Shown here: piece after piece, positions 27,483-35,552 of the stretch
How the letters are laid out: each line of letters begins with the position of its first letter
How positions within the stretch are numbered: the first letter of the stretch is position 1
Assembly: GCA_017435385.1 (NCBI GenBank)
Contig: JAFSFB010000001.1
Coordinates: forward strand, 124,001-188,000
Source of the DNA: Clostridia bacterium
GTDB taxonomy: Bacteria > Bacillota > Clostridia > Oscillospirales > Acutalibacteraceae
Reading direction: 5' to 3'
DNA length: 64,000 bases
The notes under the pieces: generated by a model
What the model was told of the DNA's origin: nothing
The model's input: only the letters and a program-made list of their open reading frames with translations
The model's database searches: none
Made by a program: the position numbers and the translations under genes

Positions 27483-28571
27483 CTATTCCTCGGGCCACCA
27501 TTCGCTCTCCCATATTCTTTTTGAAACCTCTTTTCGCTTTTCTTCAACTCTGCTGAAATCCATGGCTCGGATATATATGCTTTCAAGCTCGTCATGGACT
27601 TCCTTTGCATTTCTCAGAGCGGAAACTGCCTCATCGATCAGCTCTTTTGATGCTTTTTTGGCAAAATTCAGCTTTGCTCTGCTGTTTCTGAGAGCATCGG
27701 AATCGTAAAACCTTTTCAGAGAAACATACTTTGCTCCCTCGGGCGACGGCGAGCATAATTTATCTTTCGTAAAGAATCCGAGTCCGAGCTGAGGGATGAT
27801 TATATGGCGTATCTTCTTCTCGTTTGCAATAAACGGACTTGAAATTACCGAAAATCCCGACGCAAGGGCGTAGGTGCGTATCTCTCCGATAACGATCGAT
27901 GCGGCAACTCCGAAATCGTCCTCGAAAACGGTTTTTCTGTTGCAAAGAGCATCGGCCGTGCTGTTAAAGAAAAAGTATCCCTCAGGAGTTATCGCATCCA
28001 GCAGTCTTGTTTTTTCAAGCCCGATCTTTCCCGAGGGCTTTTTGAAATTTCTCGCCGCAATCCTTGCCGCATATCTCTCGAGCCGTCTTCTGTCAAGGCT
28101 TTCACGGCTTATTCTTTCACCGTCACCGTAAATTGAAAATGCCGAATCAATGAATCTCCTGCTTCTCTTATGGCAGGCTTTGTTTTTATCGGTCAGCTCG
28201 ATTATTTTTTTGCTGTCGTTTCTCAGAGCCTCTTTGTCCCAATATTCTCCGAGATTGATGATTTCGCCCGTCGCCGCAGGATATTCGGGGTCCATCGTAT
28301 GCGGAGCGGTCGCATCGGCGATGCAGACTCTCAGCGACGGAATAATAACTCCGTCAAGCGAATCGGGGTCGGACGAGCAGAATATTCTTTCGCATTCGAT
28401 ATCTTTCTTTTCTATTTCATCGGCAATTTTTCTCATAAAGAACGATTTTCCCGTTCCGGGACCGCCTTTTATCAGATAGGTATACTGTCCTTCATTTTTC
28501 GGAACAAGACGGTCAAAAAGAGAAAAAAATCCGTTTCTACTGCTTGAACCGAGAAAATATGACTGATTCAT
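27483..28571 (-). CDS. P-loop ATPase of the PRK06851-like type
   Basis: 362 residues, AAAGGAGG before the ATG. Walker A GGPGTGKS lies at about 36-43, preceded by GSSSRNGFFSLFD near the N-terminus, a feature of a Firmicute ATPase family annotated only as nucleotide kinase-like. The second half is helical and charged. No partner gene is adjacent; thiT is convergent and the SRP RNA divergent. Function unknown. Confidence 0.7.
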   Translation of the reverse strand: MNQSYFLGSSSRNGFFSLFDRLVPKNEGQYTYLIKGGPGTGKSFFMRKIADEIEKKDIECERIFCSSDPDSLDGVIIPSLRVCIADATAPHTMDPEYPAATGEIINLGEYWDKEALRNDSKKIIELTDKNKACHKRSRRFIDSAFSIYGDGERISRESLDRRRLERYAARIAARNFKKPSGKIGLEKTRLLDAITPEGYFFFNSTADALCNRKTVFEDDFGVAASIVIGEIRTYALASGFSVISSPFIANEKKIRHIIIPQLGLGFFTKDKLCSPSPEGAKYVSLKRFYDSDALRNSRAKLNFAKKASKELIDEAVSALRNAKEVHDELESIYIRAMDFSRVEEKRKEVSKRIWESEWWPEE

Positions 28572-28692
28572 CGGGTAACCTCCTTTGGTGCCGTTATTAG
28601 CAGGATATTCCGCAAGAGGGATAAATGTGAAAAAAATGATTATTTTTTTATAATGTTTTTTTAAAAATACCTGCTAAAAATAAAATTTACAC

Positions 28693-28721
28693 TTGATATT
28701 ATTATAATTATAATATATAAT
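28693..28721 (+). promoter_or_regulatory. Promoter of the SRP RNA gene
   Basis: TTGATA 28693-28698, 17-bp spacer, TATAAT 28716-28721. The expected start is close to 28730, the first base of the RNA stem. Confidence 0.85.
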
Positions 28722-28729
28722 ATATCTAA

Positions 28730-28876
28730 GCAGAGCTTTATTTTGGTCATGTGGCGTGTGGGTCCTGTGCGACAGGATACCGTGAACCATGTCAGGCGGG
28801 TGAACCGAGCAGCATTAAGCGGACAGTTTTGTGCGCCACAGTCTGCCTGCCGCCATATGACCAAGGCAAAGCTCTC
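28730..28876 (+). ncRNA. ffs: Signal recognition particle RNA (small bacterial type)
   Basis: The Ffh-binding domain is visible: GTGAACCATGTCAGG, a short stem-loop, then GAGCAGCATTAAG. Outer strands pair over a long distance (GAGCTTT with AAAGCTC, TTGGTCAT with ATGACCAA), giving a single rod of about 145 nt with no Alu domain. The 3' end runs into TCTTTTTATT, a built-in terminator. The position upstream of dnaX is the usual one in Firmicutes. Confidence 0.93.
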
Positions 28877-28905
28877 TTTTTATTAAAAATCGGGGGAGTG
28901 AAAAA

Positions 28906-30528
28906 ATGTATCAGGCTTTATACAGAAAATGGAGACCGAAAACCTTCAGCGATGTTTACGGTCAGCCTCATGTTACAAGAACTCTTCAGAGTCAGCTTGA
29001 AAGCGGAAGAATTTCTCATGCCTATCTTTTCACGGGTTCAAGAGGCACGGGTAAAACGACCTGCGCAAAGATTCTTTCAAAAGCGGTCAACTGTCTGAAT
29101 CCCGTTGACGGCAATCCCTGCAACGAATGTGAAATCTGCAAGGGCATTGACAACGGCTCGATTCTCGATGTTATCGAAATCGACGCAGCGAGCAACAACG
29201 GCGTTGACAATATCCGTGACCTTCGTGAGGAAGCTAATTTTACTCCCGTCAATGCGAAATACAGAGTATATATAATCGACGAGGTTCATATGCTCTCCAT
29301 CGGCGCATTCAACGCTCTTCTCAAAACTCTCGAAGAGCCCCCCTCACATGTTATTTTTATCCTCGCTACAACGGAAATTCATAAATTGCCCGCAACAATT
29401 CTTTCCCGCTGTCAGAGATTTGATTTCAAGAGAATTTCTCCCGAGGATATAACCGCAAGACTTGTTTATGTTTCCGAAAAAGAAAACGTGACTCTGACCG
29501 AAAATGCGGCGGCTCTGATTGCAAGAATCGCAGACGGCGGAATGAGAGATGCTCTTTCTCTTCTCGACAGATGCTTTGCCATGGGCAATTATATCGACGA
29601 GGATGCAGTCAGCTCGGCGGCAGGCATTGCGGGAACGGTTCATCTTTTCTCGTTCTCGGAATTTATCGCAAAGGGCAACTTTACAGAAGCATTGAAGCTT
29701 GTTTCAAGGCTTCATAACGAATCGTGCGACATTGATTCGCTCTGCACGGAGCTGACCCTTCATTTCAGAAATCTCATGGTTGCAAAAACCGTTAAGGAAT
29801 GCGAAGGTCTGATCGTCTGCTCAAAGGACGAGCTTGAAAAGATCAAATCAAGAGCAGCTGAAATCAAGCTTTCAAAGATCCTTTCCTGCATTGAGATTCT
29901 TGAAAAAGCGGCAGCAAATATCAAGAACGCCGTCAACAAAAAAATCCAGCTTGAGGCTGCGGTCATCAAAATGTGTTCTCCCGCTTCATCGGCTAACATA
30001 AACGAGGAGCTTGAAGAAAGAATTGCTTCTCTCGAAGAAAAAATAAATCTTCTTTCGGCAGGAAAAGCCGTTGCTCCCGAAAAAAGCATGCCTGCTTCTC
30101 CCGCCGTTACGGAAACAAAAACCGAAAAACCGGCAGAAGAAAATACCAAGGCTGAAGAAAAGACCGATACTCCCGAAGAAAAGAAGGATGCTCCCGCTCC
30201 GACTGCGGAAACGATCGTTGACGACGGTCCTTTCTATAACTGGTCGGATGTTCTCGAGGCACTTAAAAAATATGATATTCCGCTTTACGGAATTATGGCA
30301 ACCTCTACCGCTGTTATCAAAAACGGCAGAGTCATAATCAATTCGGAAAATCCGACTCTTTTCGATTTCATCTGCAGCGACACTCATTCGAGAGAGCTTT
30401 CGAGAGCCATATATGATGTTCTCGGTCAGAAGATGAAGATTGCCGTTTCAAATACCGAAAAAGCCAAGGCGGCAACGAGTCCTCTCGAGGATTTAAAAAA
30501 CAAAATAAATAATTTCAACAATAACTGA
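28906..30528 (+). CDS. dnaX: DNA polymerase III subunits gamma and tau
   Basis: 540 residues. N-terminal AAA+ clamp-loader ATPase with Walker A GSRGTGKTT (about 44-52), a zinc module (CNPCNECEIC region) and sensor region LLKTLEEPP. A Pro/Glu/Lys/Ala-rich linker (about 390-440) leads to a C-terminal tau-like domain. It loads the sliding clamp DnaN, encoded 1.3 kb further on. First gene of dnaX-ybaB-recR. Confidence 0.97.
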   Translation: MYQALYRKWRPKTFSDVYGQPHVTRTLQSQLESGRISHAYLFTGSRGTGKTTCAKILSKAVNCLNPVDGNPCNECEICKGIDNGSILDVIEIDAASNNGVDNIRDLREEANFTPVNAKYRVYIIDEVHMLSIGAFNALLKTLEEPPSHVIFILATTEIHKLPATILSRCQRFDFKRISPEDITARLVYVSEKENVTLTENAAALIARIADGGMRDALSLLDRCFAMGNYIDEDAVSSAAGIAGTVHLFSFSEFIAKGNFTEALKLVSRLHNESCDIDSLCTELTLHFRNLMVAKTVKECEGLIVCSKDELEKIKSRAAEIKLSKILSCIEILEKAAANIKNAVNKKIQLEAAVIKMCSPASSANINEELEERIASLEEKINLLSAGKAVAPEKSMPASPAVTETKTEKPAEENTKAEEKTDTPEEKKDAPAPTAETIVDDGPFYNWSDVLEALKKYDIPLYGIMATSTAVIKNGRVIINSENPTLFDFICSDTHSRELSRAIYDVLGQKMKIAVSNTEKAKAATSPLEDLKNKINNFNNN

Positions 30529-30546
30529 TATTACGGAGGAAAAAAC

Positions 30547-30879
30547 ATGAAAGCAAGAATTCCCGGCGCTCCTCAGGGCGGCAACATGATGAAAAAAATT
30601 CAGGAAATGCAGGAAAATATGCAGAGAATCCAGCAGGAAGTCGAAGCAACCGAGTTTTCTTCTTCCGTAGGCGGCGGCGCAGTTGAGGTTGTCGTCAACG
30701 GTGCTCATGAGGTTACGGCAGTTAATCTCAAGCCCGAGATCGTTGACCCCGAGGATATCGAAATGCTTCAGGACCTCATCATCTCCGCTTTCAATGAAAG
30801 CATCCGCAAGGCTAACGAAGCTATGGAAAAAGGCATGGAAAGCGCTAAGGGCGGTCTTTCCATTCCCGGTCTGTTTTAA
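30547..30879 (+). CDS. YbaB/EbfC nucleoid-associated protein
   Basis: 110 residues, CGGAGG before the ATG. Gln/Met-rich N-terminal helix (MMKKIQEMQENMQ) and the family core GGGAVEVVVNGAHEVTAVNL. It binds DNA as a dimer. Always found between dnaX and recR; the stop overlaps the recR start by one base. Confidence 0.95.
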   Translation: MKARIPGAPQGGNMMKKIQEMQENMQRIQQEVEATEFSSSVGGGAVEVVVNGAHEVTAVNLKPEIVDPEDIEMLQDLIISAFNESIRKANEAMEKGMESAKGGLSIPGLF

Positions 30880-31478
30880 TGAGCGGGTTCACTCCGTCGC
30901 TTGACAGACTTATCGAGCAGTTTGCAAAGCTCCCATCTGTCGGCAAAAAAAGCGCTCAGAGGCTGGCTTTTCACGTTCTTTCAATGACCGATGCGGAAGC
31001 CAATGCCTTCACTCAGACCATTGAAAAAGCGAGAAGCTCGATCAAACGCTGTAAGATATGCTGTAACCTCACCGACTCAGATATATGCTCCGTCTGCTCT
31101 TCGCAGTCGAGAGATAAATCGGTTATCTGCGTTGTCGAGGATGCGAGAGATGTTATCGCAATTGAAAGAACTCACGAATATAACGGGCTCTATCATGTTC
31201 TTCACGGAGTCATTTCTCCGATGAACGATGTCAATCCCGAGGATATCTGCATCAAGGAGCTGATAATGAGGCTCGGCGACGATACCGTCAAGGAGGTCAT
31301 CATGGCAACCAATCCGACCGTTGAGGGCGAAGCAACGTCGATGTATATTTCAAAGCTCATCAAGCCTCTCGGAGTCAGCGTGAGCCGTCTTGCTTACGGC
31401 GTACCCGTCGGAGCAGACCTTGAATATGCCGACGAATTCACTCTCATCAGAGCCATGGAAGGCAGAAAACAGCTTTGA
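30879..31478 (+). CDS. recR: Recombination protein RecR
   Basis: 199 residues. Helix-hairpin-helix LPSVGKKSAQRLAFH (about 18-32), zinc finger cysteines 58, 61, 70 and 73, then a Toprim domain (CVVEDARDVIAIE). It acts with RecF and RecO in gap repair. The ATG overlaps the ybaB stop (TAATG). Confidence 0.97.
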   Translation: MSGFTPSLDRLIEQFAKLPSVGKKSAQRLAFHVLSMTDAEANAFTQTIEKARSSIKRCKICCNLTDSDICSVCSSQSRDKSVICVVEDARDVIAIERTHEYNGLYHVLHGVISPMNDVNPEDICIKELIMRLGDDTVKEVIMATNPTVEGEATSMYISKLIKPLGVSVSRLAYGVPVGADLEYADEFTLIRAMEGRKQL

Positions 31479-31485
31479 TCTTTTT

Positions 31486-31573
31486 AGTGAATAATGAAGA
31501 GTCAAGGAAAGGCTACGCCTTTGACCGATTATATTATTAAAATCGGATGTGACTCAAACAGACTTTTCCACAT
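31486..31573. repeat. Composite hairpin repeat next to the origin-like region (copy C)
   Basis: GTGAATAATGAAGAG tail, an AAAGGC/GCCTTT hairpin (about 31508-31523), then ACCGATT and TCAAACAGACTTTTCC. The last part matches copy A at 10752-10767, and its TTTTCC merges into the first DnaA box. Confidence 0.65.
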
Positions 31574-31800
31574 ATTTATACTTTTCCACATGCGGGTTTT
31601 CCACATATTAACTTTGTCAGAAAATGACAGGTTGATAACCCGAAGTTTTCCACAGGGCGTTAATAACAATTTTTATTCTGAATTCTTTTAATATCAACGC
31701 CTGCGGAAGTTATACCATATTTTAACGCACACTACTATTACTACTATTAATTAAGATATGATACGCATTATATAATAAAGAAAAAAACGAAATTTCCAAA
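31560..31800. other. oriC: Candidate replication origin (DnaA-box cluster and AT-rich region)
   Basis: Four identical DnaA-box-like 9-mers TTTTCCACA in one orientation at 31564, 31582, 31597 and 31646. About 77 bp later come the trio repeats (31732-31749) and then an AT-rich tract with TATAAT at 31771. The 373-bp gap lies between recR and dnaN, where Firmicutes often have the dnaA-dnaN origin segment, but dnaA itself is missing from the window. The boxes differ from TTATCCACA at one base. Activity is inferred; the strand bias of neighbouring genes does not clearly support it. Confidence 0.6.
31732..31749. other. DnaA-trio-like repeat
   Basis: Six consecutive triplets CTA CTA TTA CTA CTA TTA. 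The complementary strand reads 3'-GAT/AAT repeats, the pattern that DnaA filaments use to open Bacillus oriC. The distance from the last box is longer than in B. subtilis. Confidence 0.45.
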
Positions 31801-31851
31801 AATGCGCAGAGGTTTTGAAAACCTGCGTGCAAAACTCTGAGGAGGCAGAAA

Positions 31852-32961
31852 ATGAAAGTTATATGTAATTCTCTTGAGCTTTCCGAAGCTTGCCAGAATG
31901 TTTCAAGAGCGGCTTCAACAAAAACGGCTATTCCCGCAATCGAAGGTATTCTTATGGTTGCTAAAGACGGAACTCTTACGCTGACGGGCTATGACCTTGA
32001 AATGGGTATCAAGACCGTTATTGCGGCAAGAGTTGAAGAAGAAGGTGAGCTTGTCATCAATGCTCACATGTTCAGCGAAACTCTCCGTAAGCTTCCTGAA
32101 AGCACTGTCAGCATCGACAGCGATTCAAGACACATTGCCTCCATCTCGAGCGGCGAATTTGAATCGACTCTTATCGGAATCTCTTCTGAGGAATATCCCG
32201 AGCTTCCTTCAGTTTCGGGCGGTTATCATATCGATATCGATGAAAATATCCTCAAAGATATGGTCAGAAAGACTATCTTCTCCGCCGCAATCAAGGACAG
32301 CAAAATCGTACATACGGGTATCAAGTTTGAAATTGAAGAAAACCATATCAGACTTATTGCCGTTGACGGTGTGCGTCTTGCAATCAGAAACGAGCCGATC
32401 GAATATGCGGGCGAAAATCTTTCTTTCGTTGTTCCCGCAAAGACTCTTTCCGAGGTCGTCAAGCTCATGAATTCAAATGAGGATCCCGTTACGATCGAGG
32501 TCGGCAAAAGACACATCATTTTCGGTGTAAACGGCTACAGCGTTATTTCCCGTCTTCTTGACGGCGAATTCCTTAACTATAAGGCGGCGATTCCTTCGGC
32601 AACGAAGACAGTTATCAATGTTGATACAAAGAGCTTCATCGACAGTATAGACAGAACTTCTCTTATCATTACCGATAAGATCAAGAGTCCCGTCAAGTGT
32701 GTTTTCGGAGATAATACGGTCAGGATCTCGAGCATAACCTCTCTCGGTACGGCAAACGATAAGATTCCCGCAAAGATTACCGGCGACGAATGCACAATCG
32801 GATTCAATAATAAGTATATGCTCGATGCTCTCAAGGTCTGCGACACGGATGAGGTCAGAATCATGCTCAACGGCGCAATCTCTCCGATCCTCATTGTTCC
32901 TCCCGAGGGTGATTCGTTCGTATTCCTTATTCTTCCCGTGAGGCTGAAAAATGAAAATTAA
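31852..32961 (+). CDS. dnaN: DNA polymerase III beta sliding clamp
   Basis: 369 residues, GAGGAGGCAG before the ATG. Three clamp domains; typical segments are RAASTKTAIPAIEGILM, IKFEIEENHIRLIAVDGVRLA and a C-terminal ILPVRL. It tethers polymerase III to DNA. It heads the dnaN-yaaA-recF-remB run, and its 3' end overlaps the S4 gene by 11 bp. Confidence 0.97.
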   Translation: MKVICNSLELSEACQNVSRAASTKTAIPAIEGILMVAKDGTLTLTGYDLEMGIKTVIAARVEEEGELVINAHMFSETLRKLPESTVSIDSDSRHIASISSGEFESTLIGISSEEYPELPSVSGGYHIDIDENILKDMVRKTIFSAAIKDSKIVHTGIKFEIEENHIRLIAVDGVRLAIRNEPIEYAGENLSFVVPAKTLSEVVKLMNSNEDPVTIEVGKRHIIFGVNGYSVISRLLDGEFLNYKAAIPSATKTVINVDTKSFIDSIDRTSLIITDKIKSPVKCVFGDNTVRISSITSLGTANDKIPAKITGDECTIGFNNKYMLDALKVCDTDEVRIMLNGAISPILIVPPEGDSFVFLILPVRLKNEN

Positions 32962-33190
32962 AGTTAAAGTTGCCGAAAAACAGAAAATATCAAAGAAGAT
33001 TGACACCGATTTTATCAGACTCGATGCTTTTCTGAAAATGAACGATGCCGTGCAGTCGGGCGGACATGCAAAAATCGTCATTCAGGAGGGTGAGGTCAAG
33101 GTCAACGGCGAGGTCTGCACAATGAGGGGAAAAAAGCTCCGCAAGGGTGACACCGCCGAATTTGAAAGAGTTATTTATATTGTTGAATAA
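32951..33190 (+). CDS. yaaA: S4-domain RNA-binding protein YaaA
   Basis: 79 residues. Single S4-like fold: IRLDAFLKMNDAVQSGGHAK, then VKVNGEVCTMRGKKLRKGD. It is the standard small gene between dnaN and recF in Firmicutes and probably binds structured rRNA. The start overlaps dnaN. Confidence 0.93.
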   Translation: MKIKVKVAEKQKISKKIDTDFIRLDAFLKMNDAVQSGGHAKIVIQEGEVKVNGEVCTMRGKKLRKGDTAEFERVIYIVE

Positions 33191-33195
33191 TATAT

Positions 33196-33234
33196 CGGGC
33201 GGTTATTATTTTAATCGCCCGTATTAGATTTTTT
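33196..33234 (+). terminator. Weak terminator or attenuator between yaaA and recF
   Basis: Stem CGGGCGGTTA / TAATCGCCCG with a 6-nt loop; the T-run starts nine bases after the stem. It may reduce rather than stop transcription into recF. Confidence 0.5.
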
Positions 33235-33254
33235 GAAAGGAATGGTAACAGAAT

Positions 33255-34349
33255 ATGATAATTAATTTCCATTCCGCAAAAAAATTCAGAAATCTTGATT
33301 TTGTCGAATTCACGCCGCATCCCGAAATGAATGTCATTTACGGCGAAAACGGTCAGGGAAAAACGAATATCATTGAAAGCATATGGATGATGACGGGCTT
33401 TTACAGCTTCAGGGCAAGAAAAAATGCCCAGCTGATTCAGCAGGGCAGCGAAGAAGCTGAGATTGAAACCTTGTTTTATTCACAGCAGCGTGAACAAAAC
33501 GCCGTCATGAAAATCAATAAGCGCAAGGAAATCGAACTCAACGGAGTCAAAGAGGAATCTCCGAGAGTTATGATGGGTAAATTTTTTGCAGTCGTCTTTT
33601 CTCCGAATACTCTCGGAATCGTTCAGGACGGACCTTCGGAAAGAAGAAAAATGCTCGATATTGCTCTGAGCCTGATAAAACCGAATTATGCCGTTATCAT
33701 GTCGAGATATCTGCGTGTGCTTGACCAGAGGAACGCTCTTCTGAAAAAATATGCCGAAAAGAAATTCGATTTGATGTATTTTGAGCCGTGGGACGAGGAG
33801 CTTGCTTCTCTCGGCGCAAAAATCATAAAATACAGACTCGATTATGTCGAAAAGCTCCGTGAGCTTTCGGCAGAGATATATAAAGGAATCAGCTCAGGCA
33901 GAGAAGAATTTTCGTTTTATTATGATTTTTCAAAGGAAAATATCTCCGAAAGCGAAATAAAAGAAAAGCTCAAGGATAATATTCTTAAATCGAGAGATGC
34001 CGATTTCAAAAGATTTTATACAAATGCAGGTCCGCATACAGACGATATCGTTCTCACTCTTGACGCACGGGATGCGAGGATATTCGGCTCTCAGGGACAG
34101 CAGAGGTCATGCGCTCTTGCTCTCAAGCTCGGCGAGGCATCGATCATTGAAAAAATAACGGGTGAATGTCCCGTGGTTCTTCTCGACGATGTGATGAGCG
34201 AGCTCGATGAGGGGCGTCAGACCTTCATTCTCAATTATCTTGATAACTGGCAGGTTTTCATAACCTGCTGCGATCCGTCAACACTTCTCCGCTCGAAAAA
34301 GGGAAAAGCGTTTGAAGTCAAAGACGGAAAAATAAATGAAATGGAGTAA
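33255..34349 (+). CDS. recF: DNA replication and repair protein RecF
   Basis: 364 residues. SMC-like ATPase with Walker A YGENGQGKTN (about 30-39), signature GSQGQQRSCALALKLGEA and Walker B VVLLDDVMSELDEGR. It loads RecA at gaps with RecO/RecR; recR is 2 kb upstream. Confidence 0.97.
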   Translation: MIINFHSAKKFRNLDFVEFTPHPEMNVIYGENGQGKTNIIESIWMMTGFYSFRARKNAQLIQQGSEEAEIETLFYSQQREQNAVMKINKRKEIELNGVKEESPRVMMGKFFAVVFSPNTLGIVQDGPSERRKMLDIALSLIKPNYAVIMSRYLRVLDQRNALLKKYAEKKFDLMYFEPWDEELASLGAKIIKYRLDYVEKLRELSAEIYKGISSGREEFSFYYDFSKENISESEIKEKLKDNILKSRDADFKRFYTNAGPHTDDIVLTLDARDARIFGSQGQQRSCALALKLGEASIIEKITGECPVVLLDDVMSELDEGRQTFILNYLDNWQVFITCCDPSTLLRSKKGKAFEVKDGKINEME

Positions 34350-34352
34350 AAT

Positions 34353-34625
34353 ATGTATCTTCATCTCGGAATGGATAAGGTTATAAATTTTGACGATATT
34401 ATCGGAATTTTTGACCTTGATACAACAACGGTTTCAAAAAATACGAGAAACTATCTTGCGAAAGCGGAAAAATCAGGCATCGTTGAAAATGTCTGCTATG
34501 ATCTTCCGAAATCGTTCATTGTCTGCCGCAACAAAAAAGGCGAGGACAAGGTTTATATCGCTCAGATCTCGTCAACTACGCTTCAAAAGAGAACGGGATA
34601 TGTTGACAGTATCAGTAATCTTTAA
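34353..34625 (+). CDS. remB: DUF370/RemB-type regulator
   Basis: 90 residues, start 3 bp after recF. The start MYLHLGMDKVI and the DIIGIFDLDTTT segment match the DUF370 family (RemA/RemB), a DNA-binding regulator of matrix genes in Bacillus. The location after recF is that of remB (yaaB). Confidence 0.9.
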   Translation: MYLHLGMDKVINFDDIIGIFDLDTTTVSKNTRNYLAKAEKSGIVENVCYDLPKSFIVCRNKKGEDKVYIAQISSTTLQKRTGYVDSISNL

Positions 34626-34648
34626 TCAGTTAATAATGTATTTTGCAT

Positions 34649-34675
34649 GGGTGGATATTATCCGCCCTTTTTTTA
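34649..34675 (+). terminator. Terminator after remB
   Basis: Stem GGGTGGAT / ATCCGCCC followed by TTTTTTT. No gyrB follows, unlike the common order. Confidence 0.88.
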
Positions 34676-34687
34676 TCAAAAACAGTT

Positions 34688-34708
34688 AAGTAACAACAAA
34701 GTAACAAC
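34688..34708. promoter_or_regulatory. Direct repeats upstream of the HTH gene
   Basis: Two copies of AAGTAACAAC spaced 11 bp apart, about one helical turn, 47 bp before the TTG start. They are a candidate binding site for the adjacent XRE-type protein itself. Confidence 0.4.
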
Positions 34709-34754
34709 ATATTTTATTTAGTTATGTTATTATTGTTATGAGAGGTGATTATTT

Positions 34755-35513
34755 TTGGAATTCAAAGATAAACTGAAAAATCTTCGCTTGGAAAAAGGAA
34801 TGTCACAGCAGGAATTGGCAGATAAGATTTATGTCAGCCGAAGTGCAATAGCAAAATGGGAAAACGGGTTGGGATATCCGAGCAAGGACTTATATATTGC
34901 TTTAATTAATTTTTTTGGTGTTGGCGAGGATTATTTTAAAACGGAGAAAGCAGAAAATGTTATTGTAGAGAAAAATAAATATATATGTGTTTTAAAACAT
35001 ATATTGTTTGTATTCATTTTTGCGGTTGCAATAATTTCTTCTTTTTTAATTTTCAGTTGGTTTTCTTCTGTTTCGGCTAATGATACGCAGAGAATGGAAA
35101 AACAGGCAGAGAAATATTTGGGATATAATGATTTGTCAATAATAAAAACAGCACGGAAGGGAGATTATCTTGCCGCACTGCTTGTCGATTCTTCAAATAA
35201 TTATTGTATGTGTGTTTTTGATGAAAACAAGATCTTCCGAAACAGATGGATTGCCGGCGGCGGTAAAAAAAGCATTTCAGAAGGGAAAATAGCAAGCTGG
35301 AATTACGGGAGTCCGAAACAGGAAGCGGTGCTGATATTTTGTGCAGGAAAAATTCCCGAAAATGTGAAATATTATTCTTTTGTCAACGGTCAGACGGAAT
35401 ATATCTGCTCCGTAAACGACAGCACGGTGCTGGATATATTTATTATTCCATATACGTATAATATCAACGGATTTCCCGTTGCTCTTGACGAAAATAAAAA
35501 TCCGATACAATAA
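34755..35513 (+). CDS. Membrane-anchored XRE-family HTH protein
   Basis: 252 residues, start TTG behind GAGGTGA. N-terminal HTH_XRE (KGMSQQELADKIYVSRSAIAKWENG, shown in part by SQQELADKIYVSRS, about 16-40), a membrane segment (about 78-103) and an outside domain of about 145 residues that I do not recognise. Such proteins can sense envelope or extracellular signals, though this is inferred. The gene is distinctly AT-rich compared with recF and efp, suggesting horizontal arrival. Confidence 0.82.
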   Translation: MEFKDKLKNLRLEKGMSQQELADKIYVSRSAIAKWENGLGYPSKDLYIALINFFGVGEDYFKTEKAENVIVEKNKYICVLKHILFVFIFAVAIISSFLIFSWFSSVSANDTQRMEKQAEKYLGYNDLSIIKTARKGDYLAALLVDSSNNYCMCVFDENKIFRNRWIAGGGKKSISEGKIASWNYGSPKQEAVLIFCAGKIPENVKYYSFVNGQTEYICSVNDSTVLDIFIIPYTYNINGFPVALDENKNPIQ

Positions 35514-35516
35514 AAA

Positions 35517-35551
35517 AACGGGTGGAACGAATCCACCCGTTAATTTTTTTA
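35517..35551. terminator. Bidirectional terminator
   Basis: Perfect stem AACGGGTGGA / TCCACCCGTT followed by AATTTTTTT on the plus strand and T7 on the minus strand, between convergent genes. Confidence 0.9.
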
Positions 35552-35552
35552 A

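Noticed and set aside
31494-31691. A 65-residue open frame in the recR-dnaN gap
   Set aside because: It runs through the repeat and DnaA boxes and shows no family similarity.
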